Source: Treponema sp.
GTDB taxonomy: Bacteria > Spirochaetota > Spirochaetia > Treponematales > Treponemataceae
Direction: 5' to 3'
Assembly: GCA_017446265.1 (NCBI GenBank)
Contig: JAFSRD010000001.1
Span: 1-39,533 of the forward strand
DNA: 39,533 nucleotides
The position numbers were made by a program, and so were the translations under genes. This document shows, in pieces, positions 13,597 to 21,788 of the stretch. The notes under the pieces are model-generated. The model did not search any database. It saw nothing but the letters and a program-made list of their open reading frames with translations, and had not been told where the DNA came from. How positions within the stretch are numbered: the first letter of the stretch is position 1; every line of letters begins with the position of its first letter.

Positions 13597-14376
13597 ATGA
13601 GCGCAGTAATTGTTAATTGCATTTCGATTATTATAGGTTCAATTGTTGGATTGCTTTTCTCAAAAAAAATGTCAGATGAGTCATTAAACGTAATTCAGAC
13701 TGCTGCCGCAGCCGTCACTATTGTGCTCGGTTTGCAGATGGCATTTCAGTATCAGAGCATTGTATATTTAACGCTGTCTATGATTATCGGCGGATTGCTT
13801 GGCACCTGGTGGAACATAGATGGCCGCATTTTACAGTTCGGCGCTTTTTTACAAAAGCTTGTGCAATGCAAACAAGTCGGAAAAGCCGCAAAAACTGGCA
13901 CGTCGTCGGAAGTGCTGGAGCACGATGGCGCAACTGGCGGTCCTGAGCACGACAAAAATTTTGCATATGCGTTTTTGAATGCATCTGTACTTTTTTGTGT
14001 CGGCGCAATGTCCATACTCGGTTCATTTAAAGCTGCCATTGAAAAGGACAACACGCTCATTTTTACAAAATCAATTCTCGATGGATTTATGGCGATTTCA
14101 TTTACTGTTGCAATGGGCATAGGCACGGTGTTTTCGTGTCTTGCAGTGCTTGTGTATCAAGGTGCGCTCGTGCTGCTTGCCTCGTTTTTGCAGCCGTATG
14201 TGTCAGACGCGATGATTGCAGAACTTACCGGGTGTGGCGGCGTCATGATTGTGATGATAGGAATTAATCTGCTTGGTTTACGAAACATCAAGACAGCAAA
14301 TTATCTTCCCGCGCTTTTGCTTGAAATAGTGTTTGTGGCGGCAGCTCCATTCGTTAAAACATTGCTAGGTATGTAA
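13597..14376 (+). CDS. DUF554 family membrane protein
   Basis: A 259-residue membrane protein with about six to seven hydrophobic segments. It matches the DUF554 pattern: an N-terminal 'VNCISIIIGSIVGLLF' segment, FLNASVLFCVGAMSILGSF, and GGVMIVMIGINLLGL near the C-terminus. The transported substrate or activity is unknown. ATG 13597 is chosen because the family begins shortly before VIVNCISIIIG; an in-frame TTG at 13558 would lie in the tRNA terminator. No good Shine-Dalgarno sequence is seen. Its end overlaps a CTAGGTAT/ATGCCTAG hairpin without a T run. Confidence 0.85.
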   Translation: MSAVIVNCISIIIGSIVGLLFSKKMSDESLNVIQTAAAAVTIVLGLQMAFQYQSIVYLTLSMIIGGLLGTWWNIDGRILQFGAFLQKLVQCKQVGKAAKTGTSSEVLEHDGATGGPEHDKNFAYAFLNASVLFCVGAMSILGSFKAAIEKDNTLIFTKSILDGFMAISFTVAMGIGTVFSCLAVLVYQGALVLLASFLQPYVSDAMIAELTGCGGVMIVMIGINLLGLRNIKTANYLPALLLEIVFVAAAPFVKTLLGM

Positions 14377-14382
14377 AATGCC

Positions 14383-14411
14383 TAGACTAAAATAGCTCTT
14401 TTGTTTATAAT
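14383..14411 (+). promoter_or_regulatory. oadGAB operon promoter
   Basis: TAGACT (14383-14388), 17-base spacer, TATAAT (14406-14411). Predicted transcription start is near 14418, giving a leader of about 115 bases that contains a long hairpin. Confidence 0.55.
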
Positions 14412-14424
14412 TATAATTAAGGCA

Positions 14425-14458
14425 ACACTGATTAAGTTGAATGCGAGTTAATCAGTGT
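14425..14458 (+). promoter_or_regulatory. 11-bp inverted repeat in the oadGAB leader
   Basis: ACACTGATTAA (14425-14435) and TTAATCAGTGT (14448-14458) are perfectly complementary around a 12-base loop. It starts just after the predicted transcription start, a suitable place for a repressor operator or a 5' RNA stem-loop. No T run follows, so it is not a simple terminator. Confidence 0.6.
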
Positions 14459-14532
14459 ATTCTCCTTTAATCTTTTCAATCACAATGAGTGCAGTTCCAT
14501 GCTTTCAGGCGCTGCATAGCTTTGGAGGAAAT

Positions 14533-14772
14533 ATGACAATAATTGATATGCTCAAGCAAAGTGGTTTGCTTACGCTGCTTGGTATGGGCGTTGTGTTTTC
14601 GTTCATCATTATTATGATTTTGAGCATGCATGCGCTTCACACAGTTCTCCATGCACTCAAACTTGACGTAGAAGAAAAAAAATCAACTCCTGCACATGCT
14701 GTTGTTCAACAGACAACTTCTGCTCGCGATGACGCTGCTATTGCGGCAATTGCTGCGGCTTTTCATAAATAA
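14533..14772 (+). CDS. oadG: Sodium-pumping decarboxylase gamma subunit (OadG)
   Basis: A 79-residue small membrane subunit. One membrane segment (LLTLLGMGVVFSFIIIMILSM, in two overlapping runs) is followed by a charged then Ala-rich tail. This is the usual shape of OadG, which assembles the alpha and beta subunits. ATG 14533 has GGAGG at a good distance; the frame is open further upstream but lacks a ribosome site. First gene of the oadGAB operon, 21 bases before oadA. Confidence 0.85.
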   Translation: MTIIDMLKQSGLLTLLGMGVVFSFIIIMILSMHALHTVLHALKLDVEEKKSTPAHAVVQQTTSARDDAAIAAIAAAFHK

Positions 14773-14793
14773 TATTTAATAACGAGGAAAAAT

Positions 14794-16866
14794 ATGGCAA
14801 AGAACGTACAGATTTCAGAACTTGTGCTGCGCGATGCACATCAGTCGCTTTTTGCAACGCGCATGACAACAAAAGATATGCTTCCTGCGTGTCCTATGAT
14901 AGACAAAATCGGCTATTTTGCAGCAGAAGCGTGGGGCGGGGCAACATACGATTCATGCATCCGCTTTTTAAATGAGGACCCATGGGAACGTCTGCGTCAG
15001 TTGCACAGCGCCATGCCGAATACAAAAATCATGATGCTGTTGCGCGGTCAAAACTTGCTCGGCTACCGTCATTATGCAGACGATGTTGTAGATAAGTTTG
15101 TCGAAGCGGCTGCAAAAAACGGCATAGACGTGTTCCGCATTTTTGACGCGTGCAACGACCCGAGAAATCTTGAGCGAGCGGCTAAAGCCGCAAAAAAAAC
15201 AGGCAAGCACGTGCAGATGGCAATCTCGTATGCGACAACGCCGTATCACACAAATGAAGTATATGCAGATTTGGCAAAACGCTATGCGGAATTTGGCGCG
15301 GACTCAATTTGCATTAAAGATATGGCGGGGCTTTTAAAGCCGTTTGACGCGTATGACTTAGTAAAAGCAATAAAGGCAAAAGTTGACGTGCCTATCCTCA
15401 TTCACTCGCATGCGACAACAGGTTTGAGCGTGGCTACATTGCTCAAAGCATCAGAGGCGGGAGCCGATATTCTCGACACAGCTATTTCTTCTATGGCTAT
15501 GGGAACTTCTCATAGTCCTACGGAGACAGTTGTCGAAATGCTCAAAGGCACAGAATACGACACAGGGCTTGACACAAAGGCGCTGCTTGAAATTGCGGCG
15601 TATTTCCGCGACATACGGACGCATTACGCATCGCTTGAATCGCATTTCCTTGGGGCCGACACGCGCATTCTCGTTTCGCAAGTGCCGGGCGGCATGCTTT
15701 CAAATCTCGAAAGCCAGCTTAAAGAGCAGGGCGCGGCGAATAAAATCGATGACGTGCTCAAAGAAATTCCGCTTGTGCAAAAAGATGTGGGCTACGTGCC
15801 GCTCGTAACTCCTACGAGCCAGATTGTGGGCACGCAGGCAGTTTTCAACGTACTCTTTGGCCGCTACGCGCGCCTTACGCAGGAGTTCCGCGATTTGCTC
15901 ACCGGTAGGTACGGCGCAACGCCCGCGCCCGTAAACGCAGATTTGCAAAAAGATGCGCTTAAGCAGAATAACATGGAAGAACAAGTCACATGCCGCCCGG
16001 CTGACTTAATCCCGAACGAATGGGAAAAATGCATTGCAGATGCAAAAAACGCAGGTGGCAACGGCAGCGACGAAGACGTGCTCACCTATGCGATGTTCCC
16101 GAAGGTTGCAGAAAAATTTTTCAAGGAGCGCGCAAACGGACCTGTTGACGCGCAAAAGGCGTTCGGCACAAAAGCCTCTAGCGTAAAAAAAGCAGGCTCG
16201 TATACAGTCACCGTGAACGGTACGCCGTATGCAGTGACAACACATGACGGAAGCGACAACATTACGGTAAACGGCGCGCAATATACTGTTACATTTGGAG
16301 AAGCGGGAGTTGTTCCTCAAACAACTTCTTCAGTCCAAGCAGCGCCTGTTGTTGCAGGAGGCATGGAAATAAAAGCGCCTGTTGCGGGCACGCTTTTGCG
16401 CTACGTTGCTCAAAACGGCAACGATGTAAAAAAAGGTGACACTGTATTGATGATTGAGTCCATGAAAATGGAGCTTGAAGTGAAATCTCCTGCAGACGGT
16501 AAAGTGACGTTTGTAGCAAATCCAGGTGACCAAATTAGCGCAGGGCAGGTGATTGCAAATCTTGGCGGCAGCGTTCAAGCGTCTCCTGTGCAGCCTGTAG
16601 CTGCTCCTGTGCAAACAGCAGCTCCAGTGCAAGCGGCTCCAAGCGTTGCAACAGGCGGAAAAGCAGTGAACGCACCTGTTGCTGGCACGCTGCTTCGCTA
16701 TGAAGTTGCAGAAGGAGCTTCTGTACAGGCAAACACGACAGTGATTATGATTGAGTCTATGAAGATGGAGCTTGAAATAAAAGCGGGAGCAGCGGGAAGC
16801 GTTCACTTCCTTGTAACGCCCGGCTCACAAATAAGCGCTGGACAGCAGCTTGCAGAAGTAAAATAG
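14794..16866 (+). CDS. oadA: Oxaloacetate decarboxylase alpha subunit with two biotinyl domains
   Basis: Catalyses the carboxyltransfer from oxaloacetate (or pyruvate-carboxylase-like substrate) to biotin. Residues 1 to about 300 form the TIM-barrel carboxyltransferase: [33 protein letters not shown] with the active-site lysine, and [11 protein letters not shown] with metal ligands. Residues about 300-460 are the PYC/OADA conserved domain. Two biotinyl domains follow in tandem, each with ESMKMELE: biotin lysines K558 and K657, 99 residues apart, joined by an Ala/Pro/Gln-rich linker. One biotinyl domain is usual; 690 residues is therefore longer than the usual size of about 590-600. SD GAGG precedes ATG 14794. 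Confidence 0.95.
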   Translation: MAKNVQISELVLRDAHQSLFATRMTTKDMLPACPMIDKIGYFAAEAWGGATYDSCIRFLNEDPWERLRQLHSAMPNTKIMMLLRGQNLLGYRHYADDVVDKFVEAAAKNGIDVFRIFDACNDPRNLERAAKAAKKTGKHVQMAISYATTPYHTNEVYADLAKRYAEFGADSICIKDMAGLLKPFDAYDLVKAIKAKVDVPILIHSHATTGLSVATLLKASEAGADILDTAISSMAMGTSHSPTETVVEMLKGTEYDTGLDTKALLEIAAYFRDIRTHYASLESHFLGADTRILVSQVPGGMLSNLESQLKEQGAANKIDDVLKEIPLVQKDVGYVPLVTPTSQIVGTQAVFNVLFGRYARLTQEFRDLLTGRYGATPAPVNADLQKDALKQNNMEEQVTCRPADLIPNEWEKCIADAKNAGGNGSDEDVLTYAMFPKVAEKFFKERANGPVDAQKAFGTKASSVKKAGSYTVTVNGTPYAVTTHDGSDNITVNGAQYTVTFGEAGVVPQTTSSVQAAPVVAGGMEIKAPVAGTLLRYVAQNGNDVKKGDTVLMIESMKMELEVKSPADGKVTFVANPGDQISAGQVIANLGGSVQASPVQPVAAPVQTAAPVQAAPSVATGGKAVNAPVAGTLLRYEVAEGASVQANTTVIMIESMKMELEIKAGAAGSVHFLVTPGSQISAGQQLAEVK

Positions 16867-16876
16867 GACAGATGCC

Positions 16877-18304
16877 ATGAATACGACTAAAGACATACGA
16901 AAAATTTTTATCATCATGTTTGCAATTCTCGGCATTGCAACAGTTTTTTCTGTTGCACGAAGCACGGCATTTGCGCAGAACACAAACGAAGAGCAGGCGT
17001 CGCTCCGTACAATTAGAACTGCTAAAATTGCAAACTCTGAAGGCATCAAAAATATTGATGTTCCTACATTTCTTGTAAATGTGTGGCATAATACGGGAAT
17101 CTATCAGGTGATTCACACGCCTACAGCGGCAGAGATTGCAGAGGCAAAAGCGCTGGAAGCGGCTCGCGCCGCAAAAGCATCTGTTAATCCGTTTGCAGAT
17201 GTCAGAGTGCCTGCCTGGTACAATATTGTAATGATTGCCATTGGTTTTTTAATAATCTATCTTGGTGCGGCACATGGGTTTGAACCACTTTTGCTCATTC
17301 CAATCGGCTTTGGCACCGTGTTTGCAAATATTCTCGGCGCGGGCATGATAGATGCTCCTCATGGCATGTTGCATATCATTTACAGTGCAGGCGTTGGCAA
17401 TGAGTTTTTTCCCATGCTCATCTTTATGGGTATTGGTGCAATGACAGATTTCGGTCCGCTCATTGCAAATCCCAAGACTGCGCTGCTGGGAGGGGCGGCG
17501 CAGCTGGGCGTGTTCATTACGTTGCTCGGTGTTGCGCTTTTCAATCTTTTACCAGGCGTTGACTATAACATGCTCCAAGCGTGTGCTATTGCAATCATAG
17601 GTGGCGCCGATGGACCTACATCAATTTACGTTTCTGGCAAGCTTGCACCTGGGATGATGGCGGTTATTGCAGTTGCTGCGTATTCGTATATGGCGCTTGT
17701 TCCTATGATTCAGCCGCCGCTCATGAAGCTGCTCACGACAAAGAAAGAACGTTTAATAAAAATGCCACAGCTTCGTCCTGTGTCGCGCACTGAAAAAGTG
17801 CTTTTTCCGATATTGCTCCTTATCTTAACAATTTTGCTTTTGCCTCCTGCAGCGCCGCTTATAGGCATGCTTGCTTTTGGAAATTTTGTAAAAGAAGTGG
17901 GCGTTGTGGAGCGTCTCTCAAAGACAATACAAAACGAGCTTATGAATATCGTTTCCATTTTGCTTTCACTCGGTGTAGGTGCACAGATGACGCCAGAAAA
18001 AATTATGAACCCCAGTTCTCTTGGCATCATTGCGCTTGGTCTTGTTGCCTTTGCATTTGCGACAGTTGGCGGTCTTTTGATGGCAAAGCTTATGAACGTA
18101 TTTTTGCCTAAAGACAAAAAAATCAATCCGCTCATCGGTTCAGCAGGCGTTTCTGCCGTTCCTATGGCGGCGCGCGTTACAAACAAAGTGGGGCTTGAAT
18201 ATGATCCCACAAACTTTTTGCTCATGAACGCAATGGGGCCGAATGTCTCGGGCGTTATAGGAACAGCAATTGCAGCGGGCGTGTTTATTGCAACATACGG
18301 TTGA
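16877..18304 (+). CDS. oadB: Sodium-pumping decarboxylase beta subunit (OadB)
   Basis: The integral membrane subunit that decarboxylates carboxybiotin and exports sodium. Key blocks are [28 protein letters not shown] (with the conserved aspartate of region III), [14 protein letters not shown] and [20 protein letters not shown]. The protein has 475 residues and about ten membrane segments. Residues 1 to about 110 are an extra N-terminal part: a signal-like hydrophobic segment, then a hydrophilic stretch rich in Ala/Glu/Lys before the conserved [19 protein letters not shown]. It starts 10 bases after oadA with AGGA upstream. Confidence 0.93.
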   Translation: MNTTKDIRKIFIIMFAILGIATVFSVARSTAFAQNTNEEQASLRTIRTAKIANSEGIKNIDVPTFLVNVWHNTGIYQVIHTPTAAEIAEAKALEAARAAKASVNPFADVRVPAWYNIVMIAIGFLIIYLGAAHGFEPLLLIPIGFGTVFANILGAGMIDAPHGMLHIIYSAGVGNEFFPMLIFMGIGAMTDFGPLIANPKTALLGGAAQLGVFITLLGVALFNLLPGVDYNMLQACAIAIIGGADGPTSIYVSGKLAPGMMAVIAVAAYSYMALVPMIQPPLMKLLTTKKERLIKMPQLRPVSRTEKVLFPILLLILTILLLPPAAPLIGMLAFGNFVKEVGVVERLSKTIQNELMNIVSILLSLGVGAQMTPEKIMNPSSLGIIALGLVAFAFATVGGLLMAKLMNVFLPKDKKINPLIGSAGVSAVPMAARVTNKVGLEYDPTNFLLMNAMGPNVSGVIGTAIAAGVFIATYG

Positions 18305-18430
18305 TGCGTTTCACACGTGTGTGCTCCTTGTCTGCGTGTTCATGTGTGGTGCAGGGAGCATGCGTGGTCGTCGTGTCATCCGTCAAAGTTTGTGCCAGTC
18401 GTGTAGGCTGGCTGGAATGGTGGCGCACTG
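18305..18430 (+). other. Intergenic region with palindrome CACACGTGTG
   Basis: The gap after oadB has the perfect 10-bp palindrome CACACGTGTG (18312-18321) and TGCTCC/GGAGCA arms further on, but no T run. No coding frame with a ribosome site is seen. It could hold a weak terminator for oadGAB or a protein-binding site. Confidence 0.35.
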
Positions 18431-18466
18431 ATGACAGAATTGCAAAAAAGCAGTAGAGTATCTGTA
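18431..18466 (+). promoter_or_regulatory. Promoter of the alpha/beta hydrolase gene, predicted leaderless
   Basis: ATGACA (18431-18436), 17-base spacer, TAGAGT (18454-18459), six bases, ATG 18466. No Shine-Dalgarno sequence is present. Confidence 0.5.
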
Positions 18467-19413
18467 TGTCTATAGTAGTAATTATTGCAGTTGTCCTTGT
18501 GTCATTGTTTGTCGTGCTCACGCTGCTTGTCTATCTGCTTTTAGTCATTCCCACATTGAGCCGCCGCAAAGGACCTGTTCCCGAAGTATTTGAAGACAAT
18601 GTGCGTCTTGCACCGTATCTTTCAGAAATTCGTGCCGCTGTCGATTGGTTTCACAGCGCAAATCCTGAAACGCTCCGCATAACGTCATTTGACGCGATTC
18701 CGCTTGCCGCCTGGTATGTACCCGCAAAAAATGCACGAGGCACTGTCATATGCATGCACGGGTATCACGGCTCTCCTGTAGGCGACTTTTCGCTTGCAAT
18801 AAAATTCTTTCACGACCATAATTGGAATGTGCTTTTGCCGCACGAGCGTGCGCATGGTGAAAGCGGTGGGCGTTATCTTACGTTTGGCGTGCGTGAGCGA
18901 TTTGACTGCCGCGACTGGGCAAAGGCGATAGACGAAAAAAACAACGGCAGCCTACCGATTGTGCTTTATGGCATCTCTATGGGATGCGCGACAGTTGTCA
19001 TGTCGTCAGGGTTGGAGCTTCCGAAAAATGTGGCATGCATCATTGCGGACTGCGGCTACACGTCTCCCTTTGACGAGATTGCGCATGTGCTCAAAACATC
19101 ATACCACTTGCCGCTGTTTCCAACAATTTATCTTTCCGACATGCTTGCGCGTCTTGTAGCGGGATTCAGTTTGAAAGAATGCTCTACGCTCGATGTGCTT
19201 AAAGTTAACAAAATTCCTATTATGTTCATTCACGGCGATGCTGACAACTTTGTGCCTACGTACATGTCACAGAAAAATTATGAAGCGTGCGTTGCAGAAA
19301 AGGAGTTGCTCATTGTAAAAGATTCGCCGCATGCAATCAATCATGCGCTTGACAGAAAAAACTATGAACAGTCAGTGGCTGCGTTCATCAAAAAGCATGC
19401 AGGGATATTTTAA
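18466..19413 (+). CDS. Membrane-anchored alpha/beta hydrolase
   Basis: A 315-residue protein with one N-terminal membrane segment (IVVIIAVVLVSLFVVLTLLVY). The serine-hydrolase fold follows: CMHGYHGSP (oxyanion region), the nucleophile elbow YGISMGCATV with Ser, IMFIHGDADNFVP with the acidic residue, and SPHAINHALDR with the histidine. This resembles the BAAT/peptidase S9-like or YfhR/BEM46 type hydrolases; substrate unknown. ATG 18466 lies six bases from a predicted -10 box. It is convergent with the rubredoxin gene, 12 bases apart. Confidence 0.85.
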   Translation: MSIVVIIAVVLVSLFVVLTLLVYLLLVIPTLSRRKGPVPEVFEDNVRLAPYLSEIRAAVDWFHSANPETLRITSFDAIPLAAWYVPAKNARGTVICMHGYHGSPVGDFSLAIKFFHDHNWNVLLPHERAHGESGGRYLTFGVRERFDCRDWAKAIDEKNNGSLPIVLYGISMGCATVVMSSGLELPKNVACIIADCGYTSPFDEIAHVLKTSYHLPLFPTIYLSDMLARLVAGFSLKECSTLDVLKVNKIPIMFIHGDADNFVPTYMSQKNYEACVAEKELLIVKDSPHAINHALDRKNYEQSVAAFIKKHAGIF

Positions 19414-19425
19414 TTAGGGGAAACG

Positions 19426-19587
19426 CTATTCTTTTTTTCTAAAAGAATCTTTTCCCGCGCTGCAAAGCGGGCATGCCCAGCTGTCGGGAATATCTTCCCA
19501 TTTTGTGCCGGGCTCTATGCCGTTGTCAGGGTCTCCTTGCGCAGGATCGTACACGTATCCGCAGATTGTACATTCATACTTATCCAT
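19426..19587 (-). CDS. Rubredoxin
   Basis: A 53-residue rubredoxin, a one-iron electron carrier. Both cysteine knuckles are present: [10 protein letters not shown] at C6/C9 and [11 protein letters not shown] at C39/C42, with [20 protein letters not shown] between. All four iron ligands are intact. ATG at 19587 has an AAGGTG site five bases upstream. It stands alone, downstream of tRNA-Pro on the same strand; its redox partner (for example a superoxide reductase or rubrerythrin) is not in the window. Confidence 0.95.
   Translation of the reverse strand: MDKYECTICGYVYDPAQGDPDNGIEPGTKWEDIPDSWACPLCSAGKDSFRKKE
19428..19452 (+). terminator. Possible terminator of the alpha/beta hydrolase gene
   Basis: ATTCTTTT (19428-19435) and AAAAGAAT (19441-19448) form an A+T-rich 8-bp stem followed by CTTTT. 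It lies in the 3' end of the convergent rubredoxin gene. The stem is weak and has no GC pairs at the base. Confidence 0.3.
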
Positions 19588-19653
19588 ATAGCACCTTCAA
19601 TGTAAAAAAAGAAATCGCTTCATTCTACCATGAGATAATTTGCATTATAAAAA

Positions 19654-19727
19654 TCGGGCTACCGGAATTCGAATCCGGGACCCCAAGTCCCCCAGACTTG
19701 TACGCTAACCAGCTGCGCTATAGCCCG
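19654..19727 (-). tRNA. tRNA-Pro (anticodon GGG)
   Basis: A 74-base tRNA on the minus strand. Acceptor arms CGGGCTA and TAGCCCG pair perfectly, with A as discriminator. The anticodon arm is CAAGT-CTGGGGG-ACTTG, so the anticodon is GGG for Pro CCC/CCU. The T arm is CCGGATTCGAATTCCGG. CCA is not encoded. Confidence 0.95.
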
Positions 19728-19763
19728 AAATGCGCTGCGCATGGTGCGCAACACGTTTTACAT

Positions 19764-19792
19764 ACTATAACGGAAAAATCGTGTTGCGTCAA
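19764..19792 (-). promoter_or_regulatory. tRNA-Pro promoter embedded in the galK stop
   Basis: On the minus strand, TTGACG (19787-19792), 17-base spacer, TATAGT (19764-19769). The TGA inside TTGACG is the stop codon of galK (19789-19791), so the -35 box overlaps the end of the upstream gene. Confidence 0.65.
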
Positions 19793-21027
19793 TGAAACGT
19801 GTGTGTTATTTCACGCACACCGTCGCTCGTTGTACACGAAATAAACCCTGCGTCATGTCCGATTGCATTTGTATATATTTTCTGCACAGCGTTAATAAAT
19901 TTTTCAATGCTGTCGTTATGTACGAGTGCGATTGCACAGCCTCCGAATCCTGCTCCTGTCATGCGCGCGCCGATGCAGCCGTCTTGCATGATTGCGCTTT
20001 CTACAAGCGTGTCGAGTTCAATGCCAGTAGCTTCATAATCGTCTCGCACGGAGTTGTGCGCTTCTTTTAATAACATTCCGAGTTGCTGCAAGTTTCCAGC
20101 TTTGAGTGCTGAAACTGTTTCCAAAACGCGCTCGTTTTCAGTGACGCAGTGCTTTACACGTCGGCAAATTATGGCGTCTTTAATTGCGTCTTTGCATGCG
20201 TCAAACTGCTGCACTGAAAGGCTGCATAGATTGGGAATGTCTTTTGTGTTTGTATATGTGCCTGAAGGAAGCGGTATTGCCGCTTTTTTCAGCAACTCAA
20301 GACCGAGTTCGCATTCTGAGCGCCGCTCGTTGTATTTTGAATCTGCAAGCCGCCGTTGCTTTTTTGTATCCATGACGACAAATCGGTAGTTGCCAAGTTG
20401 AAGGGGCACATATTCGTATGAAAGCGTTGCGCAGTCGAGCAGTTCCGCCGTATGTTCTTTTGCTGTTGCGATGATGAATTGATCCATGATGCCACAATGC
20501 ACGTTCATAAATTCGTGTTCACTCTGCTGCCCGATAAGCGCAATATCTTTACGCGCCACAGCAAAATTGAATGTTTCTGAAACAGCGTATGCAAAGCAAC
20601 ATTCAAGTGCAGAAGAAGACGATATGCCGCCTGCGCTCGGAATGTTGCTTGCGATAAGCACGTCAAATCCGCAGGAGAGCGAGAATCCCCTGCGCTTTAA
20701 GATTGATAAAATGCCGTTTAGATAATTTGCATAGTCATTTTCTTTTTTATATGAAAAAGCATCGTGTATGGTGTATGAAAACGTGCCAGGAAATTTTAAA
20801 TCGTTGTACGTAATTGCTGCATCGTTGCGCTTTCGCATTGCAATATACAGATACTTATTGATTGCCGCTGGAAACACTTTTCCGCCGTTGTAGTCTATAT
20901 GCTCGCCAATGATGTTGATTCTTGCAGGGGCGGAAAAGACGCGCACGTGATGTGCGCTTGTTCCGTATAATTTGTTAAACTCGTCAAGGAGATTTTTTAC
21001 GTCAAAATCAATAGTGCTGTTTGTCAT
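19789..21027 (-). CDS. galK: Galactokinase
   Basis: Phosphorylates galactose at C1 with ATP, the first step of the Leloir pathway. GHMP kinase blocks are complete: APARINIIGEHIDYNGG (residues about 34-49, galactokinase signature), SNIPSAGGISSSSALE (ATP-binding loop), CGIMDQFI with the catalytic aspartate, and GARMTGAGFGGCAIAL near the C-terminus. Length of 412 residues is normal. No galT or galE is adjacent. ATG 21027 follows a TAAAAT six bases upstream and has no Shine-Dalgarno sequence; the frame and protein start agree with the family. Confidence 0.95.
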   Translation of the reverse strand: MTNSTIDFDVKNLLDEFNKLYGTSAHHVRVFSAPARINIIGEHIDYNGGKVFPAAINKYLYIAMRKRNDAAITYNDLKFPGTFSYTIHDAFSYKKENDYANYLNGILSILKRRGFSLSCGFDVLIASNIPSAGGISSSSALECCFAYAVSETFNFAVARKDIALIGQQSEHEFMNVHCGIMDQFIIATAKEHTAELLDCATLSYEYVPLQLGNYRFVVMDTKKQRRLADSKYNERRSECELGLELLKKAAIPLPSGTYTNTKDIPNLCSLSVQQFDACKDAIKDAIICRRVKHCVTENERVLETVSALKAGNLQQLGMLLKEAHNSVRDDYEATGIELDTLVESAIMQDGCIGARMTGAGFGGCAIALVHNDSIEKFINAVQKIYTNAIGHDAGFISCTTSDGVREITHTFH

Positions 21028-21033
21028 AAGACA

Positions 21034-21039
21034 ATTTTA
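21034..21039 (-). promoter_or_regulatory. Possible -10 box of galK, leaderless layout
   Basis: TAAAAT on the minus strand ends six bases before ATG 21027. The -35 region (CGTGCA at 21057-21062) is poor, so this member of the set is weak. Confidence 0.3.
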
Positions 21040-21064
21040 TCACAATAAGAGGCGCATGCACGAA

Positions 21065-21089
21065 TTTTGATGCTTTTACCGCATCAAAA
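21065..21089. terminator. 9-bp hairpin at the end of the P-loop ATPase gene
   Basis: TTTTGATGC (21065-21073) and GCATCAAAA (21081-21089) pair perfectly around a 7-base loop. On the minus strand the loop contains the TAA stop codon of the ATPase gene. There is no long T run after it on the minus strand, so it may be an mRNA 3'-end protector as much as a terminator. Confidence 0.45.
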
Positions 21090-21750
21090 GCGTTTTTGTG
21101 TCAAGACTCACCGTTTCAGCAATTGCCGCGTTGTCACGGAGTTTAAGCACTGCGAGTGCAATGCCCTCTGTTTTCGGGAGTAAATGGCATATTGCTTCAA
21201 AATACGGCTGCAATTCGCTGCGGCATGAGTCGTCGAGTTTTTCACCTTCTTTTGTGTCGCTGAACCACGCAACGATATTTTCTTCTTTAACAAATTTGCT
21301 TACCGCGTCGATGTCGTCTTTGCTCACTTTGTCAAGGTTCATGCCGTCAACGATGAGCGCAGATATGTTCACGCCACCTGTTTTCAACGCTTTAAGCGTG
21401 TTTATCACTTTTGGAAGCGAAAACGTTTCCTGACTGAAATTTAAAATAACGCGGTCACGCACAACAGTATCTTTCAATTCGGGATTGTCCGTAATATTTT
21501 TTTGTTTTGCAATCTCTGCAAAAATACTGTCATACCATGAAATTACGTTTGATGAATGCTGATCGAATGAAACATGAGCAAGCGGCTTTCCATGAAGCAA
21601 CGCATCAAGCCCAAACTGGACGAGTACAGATGTTTTGCCGAGTCCCTTTTTTGCAGTGACAAGCCCCATTTCTCCAACTTGCAATCCGCCGTTTGTAATT
21701 TTGTCAAAACAACGCACCGGGCTGTGATTAATAAAATCATCTTTGTTCAT
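21076..21750 (-). CDS. Small RecA/DnaB-like P-loop ATPase
   Basis: A 224-residue protein with a Walker A motif (AKKGLGKTS, residues 33-41) in the setting 'GGLQVGEMGLVTAKKGLGKT', as in RecA, KaiC and DnaB-type ATPases. A Walker B-like strand is ALIVDGMNL. The last part carries a TEGIALAVLKLRD strand. It lacks DNA-binding or lid domains, so the role is unknown; a regulatory or polar-localisation ATPase is possible. ATG 21750 has an AGAGGT site. It lies between fusA and galK on the same strand, with a small hairpin behind fusA. Confidence 0.6.
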   Translation of the reverse strand: MNKDDFINHSPVRCFDKITNGGLQVGEMGLVTAKKGLGKTSVLVQFGLDALLHGKPLAHVSFDQHSSNVISWYDSIFAEIAKQKNITDNPELKDTVVRDRVILNFSQETFSLPKVINTLKALKTGGVNISALIVDGMNLDKVSKDDIDAVSKFVKEENIVAWFSDTKEGEKLDDSCRSELQPYFEAICHLLPKTEGIALAVLKLRDNAAIAETVSLDTKTLLMR

Positions 21751-21764
21751 AGCAATTACCTCTT

Positions 21765-21783
21765 AAAACGCAGCGCAAGCTGC
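21765..21783 (-). terminator. Weak terminator after fusA
   Basis: On the minus strand, GCAGC-TTGC-GCTGC followed by GTTTT. The stem is 5 bp and the T run short, so partial readthrough into the ATPase gene is likely. Confidence 0.4.
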
Positions 21784-21788
21784 ATGTT

